Shown here: piece by piece, positions 30,498 to 38,768 of the stretch
How positions within the stretch are numbered: position 1 is the stretch's first letter
Layout: every line of letters begins with the position of its first letter
DNA from: Phenylobacterium deserti
Lineage (GTDB): Bacteria; Pseudomonadota; Alphaproteobacteria; Caulobacterales; Caulobacteraceae
Direction of reading: 5' to 3'
Assembly: GCA_943332615.1 (NCBI GenBank)
Contig: CALQQB010000042.1
Span: forward strand, 1 to 38,885
Length of the DNA: 38,885 bases
Program-made: the position numbers and the translations under genes
Notes under the pieces: generated by a model
What the model was told of the DNA's origin: nothing
Database searches by the model: none
What the model saw: only the letters and a program-made list of their open reading frames with translations

Positions 30498-32624
30498 TTG
30501 CGGTCGCCCAGGCCGCCTGAGGAGGCGTCCATCCACCCACCTGTCTATCCGGTGATCCTCTGCGGTGGTTCCGGCGAACGGCTGTGGCCGGCCTCGCGGC
30601 CGTGGCGGCCGAAGCCGTTCCTGCCGCTTGTGGGGCCACAGTCGGGATTTCAGGCTGCGGTGCTGCGCGCGGCGCCACTGGCGACCGGTGGCATGGTGAT
30701 CGTCGGCGGTGAGTTGCACGAAGGATTGATCGTACGCCAACTGGCGGAGATCGACGCCGAGGCCACCCTCCTCCTGGAACCTGCGGGGCGCGATACGGCC
30801 CCGGCCATCGCCGCCGCCGCCGCCTGGGTCGCCGCCCGTTCCCCTGAGGCGATCCTGTTGATCCTGCCGGCGGATCATCACGTTCCCGATGCGGAGGCCT
30901 TCCGCGCGGCGGTCCGGGCGACCCTCCTCGCCGCGGAGGCCGGAGCGATCGTGACCCTGGGCGTCCGGCCGGGCTCGCCAGCCACCGCCTACGGCTACAT
31001 CCGCCCGGGAGCCGGCGAGGCGGCCGTCAAGCCGATCGCGACCTTCGTTGAAAAGCCCGCCGCCGAGGCGGCCGCGGCGCTGGTCGCCGGCGGGGCGCTC
31101 TGGAACAGCGGCACGTTCATCGCCTCTGCGGCCACCCTGGTTTCGGAGGTCACACGATTGGCGCCCCAGGTTGCCGCCGCCGCCATCGCCGCGGTGCGGG
31201 CGCTCGAAGGGCGCCGGCTGGGCGCGGCCTTCATTGGAGCACCAAAGGTCGCCTTTGACCGGGCGGTGATGGAGAAGACGGACTGCGGTGCGGTGCTGCC
31301 GGTGGATTTCGCGTGGTCGGACCTTGGAGCCTGGGACGCGGTCGCGGCGGTGACGGGTGAACGGGTGCTGATCCGCGCGGCGCCGGGCATGCGGGTCGAG
31401 GTGCTGGGCCTGCGGGACGTGGCGGTGGTGGCCGAGCCGGACGCGGTGCTGATCACGGCGCTAGACCATAGCCAGGCGGTTGGCGATGTCGCCAGCCTGG
31501 GGGGGCCGCCGGCGCGCTATCGGACCCTCGCTGCAGCGGCGGCAGCCTACGATATCTGGCTGCGCACGTCAGCCCTGCCCCTGTGGGCGACCGTGGGCGT
31601 CGATCCCGCGAGCGGAGCCTTCCGCGAAGCCCTCACCTGGGACGGCGTCCCGCACGACCCCTGGACGCGCGCGCGCGTCCAGGCTCGCCAGACCTTCGTC
31701 TTCGCCTCGGCCGCCGCCGAGGGCATCGTGGGACCATGGCGGGCCGTCGCGCAATGCGGCTTCGACGCCTTCAGCGCAAGCGGGCGCCGCCCGGACGGTC
31801 TGTTTTCGAGCCGCCTGGACCTCTCCGGAGCGCCGGGCGCCGCAGCCGGGCTCTACGACCATGCCTTTGTCCTGCTCGCGCTCGCGGGCCTGCGCCGCGC
31901 CAACCCGCAGAAGGTCGGTCTGGAGGCCGAGGCGCTCGCCCTGCTGCAACGCCTGCAGGTCTTCCGCCACGCCGCTGGGGGCTTTCGCGAGACCGAGCCT
32001 GCGTCGATGCAGGCCAACGCGCACATGCACCTGTTCGAGGCCGCGCTCGCGTGGGCCCGGGTCGGCGGTGACCCCGCGTGGGCGGCGCTCGCCGACGAGA
32101 TCGCGGCCCTGGCGCTGGCGTGTTTCATCGATCCGGCGCGCGGCGTGCTGCACGAGTTCTTCGACATCGACTGGCGACCACTCAGGGGCGCCGATGGGCT
32201 GATCGAGCCGGGCCATCAGTTCGAGTGGGCCTGGCTGCTGGAGCAGTGGGGCTTGGCGCGGGGGCGCGACGATGCGCGGTCAGCCGCACGCCGACTGTTC
32301 CAGGCGGGACGACGTGGCTTCGATCCGAGCCGTGGGGTGGTGGTCAACGCGCTGTGGGATGATCTCAGCGTCCGCGATCCCGCCGCCCGGCTGTGGCCGC
32401 AGACCGAGCACCTGAAGGCGGCGCTGATCCTGGGCGAGGCGGCCGCCGCGCTGGAAGCGGCCAACAGTCTGGCGGTGTATCTCGACACGCCGGCGCGCGG
32501 CGTCTGGCGCGAGCGGATGAGGCCTGACGGCGGCTTCCTGGAGGAGCCGGCGCCGGCGACCTCACTTTACCACCTCTACCTGGCTGTCCGCGAACTGACG
32601 CGGATGGCGGGCGATCCGTGCTAG
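30498..32624 (+). CDS. Mannose-1-phosphate guanylyltransferase fused to an AGE-type isomerase domain
   Basis: The first half (about 15-345) is a ManC-type nucleotidyltransferase: VILCGGSGERLWPASRPWRPKPF, LLEPAGRDTAPAIAAAA, ILPADHHVPD, FVEKP, NSGTFIAS and VDFAWSDLGAWDAV. It makes GDP-mannose from mannose-1-phosphate and GTP. The second half (about 350-700) is an alpha/alpha-barrel of the N-acylglucosamine 2-epimerase family (GLYDHAFVLLAL, MQANAHMHLFEAALAW, EPGHQFEWAWLL, RLWPQTEHLKAAL), a fold that includes mannose-6-phosphate isomerases. The fusion could supply two steps of GDP-mannose synthesis. The usual GGSGTRLWP reads GGSGERLWP. The start is TTG at 30498 with GAGGGA just upstream; no ATG is available. 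It is followed, with overlap or a very short gap, by the UDP-sugar dehydrogenase gene. Confidence 0.9.
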   Translation: MRSPRPPEEASIHPPVYPVILCGGSGERLWPASRPWRPKPFLPLVGPQSGFQAAVLRAAPLATGGMVIVGGELHEGLIVRQLAEIDAEATLLLEPAGRDTAPAIAAAAAWVAARSPEAILLILPADHHVPDAEAFRAAVRATLLAAEAGAIVTLGVRPGSPATAYGYIRPGAGEAAVKPIATFVEKPAAEAAAALVAGGALWNSGTFIASAATLVSEVTRLAPQVAAAAIAAVRALEGRRLGAAFIGAPKVAFDRAVMEKTDCGAVLPVDFAWSDLGAWDAVAAVTGERVLIRAAPGMRVEVLGLRDVAVVAEPDAVLITALDHSQAVGDVASLGGPPARYRTLAAAAAAYDIWLRTSALPLWATVGVDPASGAFREALTWDGVPHDPWTRARVQARQTFVFASAAAEGIVGPWRAVAQCGFDAFSASGRRPDGLFSSRLDLSGAPGAAAGLYDHAFVLLALAGLRRANPQKVGLEAEALALLQRLQVFRHAAGGFRETEPASMQANAHMHLFEAALAWARVGGDPAWAALADEIAALALACFIDPARGVLHEFFDIDWRPLRGADGLIEPGHQFEWAWLLEQWGLARGRDDARSAARRLFQAGRRGFDPSRGVVVNALWDDLSVRDPAARLWPQTEHLKAALILGEAAAALEAANSLAVYLDTPARGVWRERMRPDGGFLEEPAPATSLYHLYLAVRELTRMAGDPC

Positions 32625-32635
32625 AGCGCGCCGCC

Positions 32636-33925
32636 ATGGTGCAGAACCCTTTCGCCGCCGCGCCGTCCAGGATCGCCGTCATCGGGCTGGGCTATGTCGG
32701 CCTGCCGCTGGCCGTGGCCTTTGCCGCCGGGCACAAGGTAGTGGGGTTTGATATCAGCCCCGAACGCATCGCCGAACTTGGGGCCGGGCGCGACCGTACG
32801 CTGGAGGTCTCGACCGAGGCTCTGCACGCTGCGGCCCGGCTGACGTTCAGCACCGACCCGGGCGACCTTGCCGACTGCAATGTCTTCATCGTCACCGTGC
32901 CCACGCCGATCGACACGCTCAAGCGTCCGGACCTGTCGGCGCTGATGGCGGCCAGCCGGACGGTCGGCGCGGCGATCCGGCCGGGCGGCGTGGTGATCTA
33001 CGAGTCCACCGTCTATCCGGGGGCCACCGAGGAAGACTGCGTGCCGGTGGTGGCCCAGGTGTCTGGCCTGGCGTTCAACCGCGACTTCCACGCCGGCTAC
33101 AGTCCTGAGCGCGCCAATCCGGGCGACGCCGGCCACCGGCTGGCCGACATCGTCAAGGTGACCGCCGGTTCGACGCCGGAGGCCGCGGATTTCGTGGACG
33201 CGCTCTACGCCTCGATCATCCGCGCTGGGACCTACCGGGCCAGATCGATCCGCGTGGCCGAGGCCGCCAAGGTGATCGAGAACACCCAGCGCGACGTGAA
33301 CATCGCGCTGATCAACGAGTTCGCCCTGATATTCGCCCGGCTTGGCCTGGACACCCAGGAGGTGCTGGCCGCCGCCGCGACCAAGTGGAATTTCCTGAAC
33401 TTCCATCCCGGCCTGGTGGGCGGCCACTGCATCGGCGTCGATCCCTACTACCTGACCCACAAGGCCGAGCAGCTGGGCTACCGGCCCGAGGTGATCTTGG
33501 CTGGCCGGCGGATCAACGACGGCATGGGCGGCCATGTGGCGCGCGAACTGGTCAAGGAGATGATCCGTCGTGGCGTGCAGCCGACGGGCGCGCGGGTGCT
33601 GGTGATGGGCCTGACCTTCAAGGAAAACACTCCCGACCTCCGCAACACCCGGGTCATCGACATTGTCCGGGAGCTGACGGACTTCGGCGTCGCCGTGGAC
33701 GTCTGCGACCCGTGGATCGCGCCAGAGGCGGCGCGCGCTGAGCACGGCATCGATCTGGTGGCCGCGCCGATGAACGGCGTCTACGACGGGATCGTCCTGG
33801 CCGTGGCGCATCGGCAGTTCGCGGAACTGGGGTCCGAGGCGATCCGGGCGTTCGGTAAGGCGGGCGCGGTCCTGTTTGACGTCAAGGCGATGCTGCCGGC
33901 CGGTGCGAGCGACCTGCGGCTCTGA
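32636..33925 (+). CDS. UDP-sugar 6-dehydrogenase (WbpO/TviB/VipA type)
   Basis: This 429-residue enzyme oxidises the C6 hydroxyl of a UDP-hexose (probably UDP-N-acetyl-hexosamine, by similarity to WbpO/TviB) to a uronic acid using NAD. It has the Rossmann GLGYVG (17-22), VTVPTPID, YESTVYPGATEE, GYSPERANPGD, the catalytic cysteine in VGGHCIGVDPYYL (Cys265) and the C-terminal domain GLTFKENTPDLRNTR. Two starts are possible: ATG at 32636, used here, or GTG at 32618, which overlaps the stop of the upstream gene and would add six residues. It supplies acidic sugars for exopolysaccharide or capsule. A strong terminator lies about 250 bases downstream. Confidence 0.94.
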   Translation: MVQNPFAAAPSRIAVIGLGYVGLPLAVAFAAGHKVVGFDISPERIAELGAGRDRTLEVSTEALHAAARLTFSTDPGDLADCNVFIVTVPTPIDTLKRPDLSALMAASRTVGAAIRPGGVVIYESTVYPGATEEDCVPVVAQVSGLAFNRDFHAGYSPERANPGDAGHRLADIVKVTAGSTPEAADFVDALYASIIRAGTYRARSIRVAEAAKVIENTQRDVNIALINEFALIFARLGLDTQEVLAAAATKWNFLNFHPGLVGGHCIGVDPYYLTHKAEQLGYRPEVILAGRRINDGMGGHVARELVKEMIRRGVQPTGARVLVMGLTFKENTPDLRNTRVIDIVRELTDFGVAVDVCDPWIAPEAARAEHGIDLVAAPMNGVYDGIVLAVAHRQFAELGSEAIRAFGKAGAVLFDVKAMLPAGASDLRL

Positions 33926-34119
33926 GCGCGCGGCCGGTTCATGCTGCTTGTAGGGGTCGTGAGCGACTCGAGGTCGCCGCTGCGTCGGCCACACGCCGAA
34001 TGAGACGGGTCGTGACGTGGTCAGGCGGCAGCTGCGCCCGAAAAGTGATCGCAGGCTGCCCCAAGTCAGGGCGCCGTGGCCCAAACCCGAGTTTCGAGAG
34101 CCTCTCGGCTTCAGGCTTC
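33926..34119 (+). other. Non-coding stretch after the dehydrogenase gene
   Basis: No convincing gene is seen. The stretch may hold the 3' UTR of the dehydrogenase mRNA and the promoter of the sRNA that follows. No terminator is visible directly after the dehydrogenase stop. Confidence 0.4.
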
Positions 34120-34205
34120 GGCGGTGGCGGGCCAGTCTGACCTTGCCCTCCGGGGCGTTTCCTCCCTGAACTGGCCGCGCCCGCAAATGCGCGGCTGTTT
34201 TTTTT
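34120..34205 (+). ncRNA. Candidate suhB/MmgR-type (alpha-r8) small RNA
   Basis: The 3' part shows the order I recall for this alphaproteobacterial family: a short hairpin GCCC-TCCG-GGGC (34145-34156), the single-stranded anti-Shine-Dalgarno block TTTCCTCCCTGAAC (34158-34171), then a GC-rich terminator with eight T's. The CCTCCC block can pair with ribosome binding sites of target mRNAs; the Sinorhizobium member MmgR limits polyhydroxybutyrate storage. The 5' end is a guess from the ~80-nt family size. The alternative is a simple terminator of the upstream operon with a long 3' UTR. Family assignment is from memory. Confidence 0.55.
34174..34205 (+). terminator. Rho-independent terminator
   Basis: GCCGCGC (34174-34180) pairs with GCGCGGC (34189-34195) around an 8-base loop, followed by TG and eight T's. 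It is the 3' end of the candidate sRNA or of the dehydrogenase transcript. Confidence 0.9.
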
Positions 34206-34227
34206 CAACGAACGGAAACGGCCAGCC

Positions 34228-35094
34228 TCACCCGTCTTTTCGAGCGCCGCGTCGCAGCCTTCGATAAATCATCGGCGGCAGCAGGTCGGCCGCCAGTTCC
34301 TTCATGCCGACCTTCCAGTCCGTCTTGTCCGCGCTTTCTGGGCGGACCTTGAACTGTGTCGTGTGCGTCCGCTTCGTGTCATCCCATGTGGCCGTGTAGT
34401 AGTAGAGGGCGATCGACTTGCGCGTCTTGCCGGCCGGGTGGTTCACCGGGGCGGGGTTACCATGCCAGCTGTCCGAGGTCGTGTTGAAGATCACGCAGCG
34501 GTTGAACGCCGGCGCCGCGCTGACGACGCAGTTCTTCATGTCGAGATCCCAGAGTTCCAGTCCGCCTCCGTAGCTCAGCGGCCAATCCCTATTCAGGTAG
34601 ATCAACACGTTGATCCGCCGTTCCAGGTTCATGGGTTTGTGGTGATTGAAGTCGGCGTGAACCGACAAATGGCCTCCTTGGCCGATCTCGTGGAAGCCCG
34701 CGCCGAGGAAATAGGGATCTGGAATCAGGCCGCTGATGCCGGTGATGTTCTGCAGAAGGGTGATGAATGGCCGCGAGTTGAAGCCGTAGAACAGGGCGCG
34801 CAGCCAGGGCGTCATGTCGTCGGGCATGAACTGCGATTTATAACGCTCCTGGTCTCGGTCGAAGCTGGCCCCGCTCGTCGCCAGGTTAGAGGGGAACTCC
34901 GCCAGGCAGCGGTCCAGGATCTCCGGTGGCAGGAAATCATCAAGGACGATGTGCGGAAACGGGCTGGCGGCTTGGTACTGCTCACGCAGTTCGAGCCCCT
35001 TCTTGCGGTCCCCAGCCGGGTCCAGCATGCCCGTCACCGGGTTCATATCCGTGAGGTACGGCGACTTGGTTTCGGCTTTCAGCGCAATCGACAT
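34228..35094 (-). CDS. 2-oxoglutarate/Fe(II)-dependent oxygenase (prolyl 4-hydroxylase-like)
   Basis: The 288-residue protein has the 2-His-1-carboxylate iron site HAD (His146, Asp148) and His211 in DSWHGNP, plus Arg225 (TRKSIALYYY) to bind 2-oxoglutarate. The N-terminal PFPHIVLDDFLPPEILDRCL is typical of prolyl-4-hydroxylase-like proteins seen near bacterial polysaccharide clusters. The substrate may be a protein or a sugar; the sequence does not decide. No signal peptide is seen, so it is cytoplasmic. Starts at 35094 and 35100 are both possible; 35094 has GGTG six bases upstream. It is divergent from nothing nearby and lies 177 bases from the end of the TonB receptor gene on the same strand. 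Confidence 0.9.
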   Translation of the reverse strand: MSIALKAETKSPYLTDMNPVTGMLDPAGDRKKGLELREQYQAASPFPHIVLDDFLPPEILDRCLAEFPSNLATSGASFDRDQERYKSQFMPDDMTPWLRALFYGFNSRPFITLLQNITGISGLIPDPYFLGAGFHEIGQGGHLSVHADFNHHKPMNLERRINVLIYLNRDWPLSYGGGLELWDLDMKNCVVSAAPAFNRCVIFNTTSDSWHGNPAPVNHPAGKTRKSIALYYYTATWDDTKRTHTTQFKVRPESADKTDWKVGMKELAADLLPPMIYRRLRRGARKDG

Positions 35095-35223
35095 GAGCAT
35101 CACCAACAGGATTCAAATCCGACGCGTTCGATCTGCGTCCAGGCATGGGATGTTGCCGGGCAGGAGCGAAGCGAGCGTTAATCGCTATAGTGACTTTGCC
35201 TCACGCAGCCGTTGACGAAAAGC

Positions 35224-35250
35224 AAAAGGCCGCGGGAGACTCCCGCGGCC
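35224..35250 (-). terminator. Rho-independent terminator of the TonB receptor gene
   Basis: On the minus strand a perfect 10-bp stem (GGCCGCGGGA / TCCCGCGGCC, 3-base loop) is followed by TTTT GC TTTT. It lies about 20 bases beyond the receptor stop at 35272. Confidence 0.92.
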
Positions 35251-35271
35251 CTCGTTATGCGACACTCCTAA

Positions 35272-37773
35272 TCAGAACGTGTAGCTAACCTTCCCGTAGT
35301 AGTAGCCGCCGTTGATCCCGAAGGATGAGAACGTCGGATACTGGGTGACGAAACCATTCGCGTTTCCGGTCATGAATTCGTTCTGATAATTGTAGTTGAT
35401 GCGGTTGGGATAGAGGTTGAACAGGTTGTTCGCGCCAGCCGTGATCTTGACGCTATCGACAACTTTGTAGCTGACTTCAAGATCGGTGATCAGAGCCGGC
35501 TTGATCTTCACAAGATAGCAGCGCGTCGACGTGGCCGGCGGCAACGGACAGCCCACGCGGCTGTCATGACGCGTGGAGGATCCGTACAGCGACTCCTTCA
35601 GGTTCACCGTCAAGTCACCGATGGACCAGACGGCGCCGGCGACGACGCGATATTTGGGCGCCGTGGTTTCCAGGTTGTCGATGGCGGTCAGGTCGAACAG
35701 CGAGACACCGGCGAGTTGCGCCGGCGGCTTGGCGATCTTGGTGACCTTGGTCTTGTTGTAGTTTCCGACCAGGGACCACTGAATCGTGCCCAGATCCTCG
35801 AAATCGGTCGAGGTGGTGAGGACCATTTCCGCGCCACGGGTGCGGGTATCCAGCCCGTTCGTGAAGATGTTGATCCCGGTCTGGGTGACGGTGGGGTCGA
35901 GGTTGTTGCCGTTGGCCCGGATCGCCGCGGTGACGGCCGGGATGTTGATGGAACCCCCTGACCCGAACAGCGAACCCGAGCCCGCGATGCGGTCCCGGAT
36001 GTTGATCTGGTAGAGATCGACGGTCGCGGTGATGCCGAAGCCGGGCTTGGCGACGAAGCCTACGCTGTAGTTGCGTGACTTTTCAGCATCCAGGCCGTTG
36101 ACACCCACCAGACGCGCCGCAGCCGAGTTCGGTGGCAACTGCACGAAGGCCGATGTCGGCGCCACGTTGGTGGACGAGTAGTATGACTCCGCAAGGGTCG
36201 GCGCGCGGAAGCCGGTGCTGACCGTACCTCGAACGGCGAGCATCTCGCTGACCTCGTACCGACCCGTGGCCTTGAAGACCAGGGTGTCGCCGAAGTCGCT
36301 GAAGTGCTCGTAGCGGGTGGCCAGGTCGAGCTTGAGCGGTTCGACGGGTTGCAGGGCGACGTTGAGGTAGGCGGCGTAGGCGCTGCGGTTGTTCTTGCCC
36401 GCGTCGGTCAGGGCGAAGCCCGGGTAGGACTGGGATCCTTCCTTGTAGCGCGACGCCGCATCGCCCGGTTTGATCTCATAGGTGTCTTCCCGATACTCGC
36501 CGCCGAAGGCCAGGGTCAGGGGGCCGGCCTGGCCGACGTCAAATTCCTTCGCGACGTCGATCGTGGAGGTCCACTGGCCGGCGATAAAGCTGCCGGCGTA
36601 GAAATCCGTGGGCGAGAAGCCGGGCGTGGTCACCGTCGAGGTGTCGAAGTAGAGCGAGGCGTTCTGGGAATCACGGACCTCGATGTCCGCATTGTCCTTG
36701 CCGTAGGTCGAACTCAGATCCCACTTCCAGCCGCCCTCGAGCTCGCCCTTGATGCCGAAGGTGACGGCGTAGTCGACCTCCTTAAGCACTTCGCGCGGGT
36801 TGAAACCGAGCGGGCGCGGCACGGAGCCGTCGCGGCCGACGACGCGGTTTGGGACCCGCCAGTTCTCGTAGGCCGAGGCGTACTTCTGGCCGTAGGTGCC
36901 GAAGCTGTAGACTTCGAGGCCGCCGATCTCATAGCCGAAGTTGTATGAACCGATATTGAGCCGGTATTCCGCGTCGCCGGAAATCCGGTTCACATAGGGA
37001 TAGTTCGGATCGTTGACGATCTGCGGATATCGCGACAACCGCGAAGACGATGTCGTGTTGAACGGTGTGTTCAGGGCCCGTGGATCGACATCGCCCCGGA
37101 AGCTGTAATCGTGATAGCGGCTCTCGAAGCTCACATCCATGTAGGCGTTTTCGACCGGCGCAAAACCGACGTTCATGCTGATGTCGACCGTGTCGCCGCC
37201 ACCGTCGAAATACTTGCCGCCGCTGATCGTGATCGAACCGCCCTGGGGCTGGTTCTTCAGGATGATGTTGATGACGCCGGCGATGGCGTCCGAACCGTAC
37301 TGCGCCGCGGCGCCCTCTTGCAGCACTTCGATCCGGCTCACCGACCCGAGTGTGATGAAGTTGAGGTCGGCGGCCGCCCCGCCCTGGTAGGGGCCGCCCA
37401 GCACCGCGAGGTTGGACGTGCCGTGACGACGCTTGCCGTTGATCAGCACCAGAGTGTGATTGGGCGAAAGGCCCCGCAGCTTGGCCGACAGAGTGAGGTT
37501 GGCGGTGTCGCCCCCGAACGCCTGGGCGTTGAAGGACGGCACGTTCTGCGCGATCGCCTGGATCAGGTCGCCCTGTCCGGTGCGTTGTAGCGCCGTCGAA
37601 TCCAGCACCGTGATCGGCGCGGGACTGTCGATGGCTTTCAGGCCGACGGTGCGCGTACCGGTGACGATCACAGCATCAAGTTCAGCCGCGGCTTCCGCCT
37701 CGGCGGCCTGGACCGCGCCCGCCATGGCGACGCCCAGGATCAGGGCGCTTGCGCCCAGGAGCATTCTCTTCAA
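35272..37773 (-). CDS. TonB-dependent outer-membrane receptor
   Basis: The 833-residue protein has a signal peptide (to about residue 23, VQA), a TonB box (LDAVIVTGTR), a complete plug (SPAPITVLDSTALQRTGQGDLIQAIAQNVPSFN ending at the IEVLQEGAAAQYGSDAIAGVINI block) and a 22-strand-type barrel ending YYYGKVSYTF with the terminal phenylalanine. It imports an unknown ligand across the outer membrane. The start is probably the TTG at 37773, because GAGGGG lies six bases upstream; the ATG at 37764 is nine bases further and poorly spaced. A strong terminator follows. It is divergent from the RidA-like gene, with 431 bases between. Confidence 0.95.
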   Translation of the reverse strand: MKRMLLGASALILGVAMAGAVQAAEAEAAAELDAVIVTGTRTVGLKAIDSPAPITVLDSTALQRTGQGDLIQAIAQNVPSFNAQAFGGDTANLTLSAKLRGLSPNHTLVLINGKRRHGTSNLAVLGGPYQGGAAADLNFITLGSVSRIEVLQEGAAAQYGSDAIAGVINIILKNQPQGGSITISGGKYFDGGGDTVDISMNVGFAPVENAYMDVSFESRYHDYSFRGDVDPRALNTPFNTTSSSRLSRYPQIVNDPNYPYVNRISGDAEYRLNIGSYNFGYEIGGLEVYSFGTYGQKYASAYENWRVPNRVVGRDGSVPRPLGFNPREVLKEVDYAVTFGIKGELEGGWKWDLSSTYGKDNADIEVRDSQNASLYFDTSTVTTPGFSPTDFYAGSFIAGQWTSTIDVAKEFDVGQAGPLTLAFGGEYREDTYEIKPGDAASRYKEGSQSYPGFALTDAGKNNRSAYAAYLNVALQPVEPLKLDLATRYEHFSDFGDTLVFKATGRYEVSEMLAVRGTVSTGFRAPTLAESYYSSTNVAPTSAFVQLPPNSAAARLVGVNGLDAEKSRNYSVGFVAKPGFGITATVDLYQINIRDRIAGSGSLFGSGGSINIPAVTAAIRANGNNLDPTVTQTGINIFTNGLDTRTRGAEMVLTTSTDFEDLGTIQWSLVGNYNKTKVTKIAKPPAQLAGVSLFDLTAIDNLETTAPKYRVVAGAVWSIGDLTVNLKESLYGSSTRHDSRVGCPLPPATSTRCYLVKIKPALITDLEVSYKVVDSVKITAGANNLFNLYPNRINYNYQNEFMTGNANGFVTQYPTFSSFGINGGYYYGKVSYTF

Positions 37774-38204
37774 CGTAGACCCCTCGTTTTTTGATGTGGG
37801 CCCTTCTCGACGCGCTTCCCCCGCTCACGGGAGGACCGGACGCTCGCCATCGTGAGTCAATGCGCGCTCGAGACGCCGTTGGCGTGCGCGTCAACCAGTG
37901 ATGAATTGACAGACACCGGCGGCTGATTTTTCGGGCACGGATGCGGTTCTGACGTCCGCGCGGAGTTGGCGTCGCTTCCGGAAAATCGAGGCGCGAGCCG
38001 CGGCGCCGGCATCATTTGTCGAAATTCTTCAGCGCGATGGCTCGTTCTCGTCTCAGTCTCCAGGCGACGGCGCCGCGCAGGCCGGGTCGGCATTGCCATG
38101 GCGTCCGCGCCTCCCCCGTTTTGAACCGTCGACCGCTCTAGGCCTGATCGCGGTTCGCGTGTCACAGTCCAGCGCCGCTTGAAGTCATCCTGAGGGGACC
38201 CCCA
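37774..38204. other. Non-coding divergent region between TonB receptor and RidA-like genes
   Basis: These 431 bases should hold the promoters of both flanking genes. I see no convincing gene. It contains an imperfect CCCCCG...CGGGAGG inverted repeat near 37818 and the one-armed repeat at 38122-38141. No riboswitch pattern is recognised. Confidence 0.5.
38122..38141. repeat. One-armed copy of the palindromic element at 25972-26007
   Basis: TGAACCGTCGACCGCTCTAG matches the right arm and CTAG end at 25991-26010 with one mismatch in 20 bases. The left arm is absent. It lies 64 bases upstream of the RidA-like gene. Confidence 0.65.
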
Positions 38205-38705
38205 ATGCAAAAGATTCTGCCCGCCGCCGTCCTGGCCAGCTTGCTGGCCGCCGGCGTTGCCCAGGCCGAGAACACCCATATCAATCCCACCAACGGCGCC
38301 ATCGCCCAGGCCGTGAAGGTTCCGGCCGGGTCGGAGACGCTCTATGTCAGCGGCCTCACGCCCGAGCTCGTCCCGGGTGCGCCGGCGACGGCGCCCTTCG
38401 GCGACACCAAGACCCAGGCCGCCAGCGTCTTTAAGAAGATCGGCGAGACGCTCATGGCACAGGGATACGTCTGGGAGGACGTGGTGATGATGCGCGTCTT
38501 GCTGGTCGGCGACCCGGCCAAGGGCGGCGGCATGGACTTCGCGGGCATGATGGAAAGCTACAACGCCGTCTACGCCAGCCTGAAGAACAAGCCCGCGCGG
38601 ATCACTTCACAGGTCGCGGCGCTGGTGAGGCCCGGCATGATGGTAGAGATCGAGGTCCAGGCGGCCAAAGCCGGCATGCCCATGAAGATGCCGATGAAGA
38701 AGTAG
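38205..38705 (+). CDS. Periplasmic RidA/YjgF/UK114 family protein
   Basis: The 166-residue protein has a signal peptide (MQKILPAAVLASLLAAGVAQA) in front of a RidA-type domain (FGDTKTQAASVFKKIGETLMAQGYVWEDVVMMRVLLVGDP, then NAVYASLKNKPARITSQVAAL and MVEIEVQAAK). Cytosolic RidA deaminates reactive enamine/imine intermediates; exported members have unknown roles. The C terminus is a methionine/lysine-rich tail (KAGMPMKMPMKK) that could bind metal, for example copper; this is a guess. AGGGG lies about six bases upstream of the ATG. It is followed by a Tat-exported gene on the same strand. Confidence 0.92.
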   Translation: MQKILPAAVLASLLAAGVAQAENTHINPTNGAIAQAVKVPAGSETLYVSGLTPELVPGAPATAPFGDTKTQAASVFKKIGETLMAQGYVWEDVVMMRVLLVGDPAKGGGMDFAGMMESYNAVYASLKNKPARITSQVAALVRPGMMVEIEVQAAKAGMPMKMPMKK

Positions 38706-38716
38706 GCAGGCGAAGA

Positions 38717-38747
38717 CTCCCCTGATCGCGCTTGCGCGCCGGGGGAG
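38717..38747. repeat. REP-like palindrome between the RidA-like gene and the next gene
   Basis: CTCCCC and GGGGAG arms enclose GCGC-TT-GCGC, forming an imperfect stem-loop. The first 15 bases (CTCCCCTGATCGCGC) are identical to 6807-6821 in the DUF1800 leader. No T tract follows. Confidence 0.5.
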
Positions 38748-38768
38748 GATCGCGCGAGTTTGCCCGCC

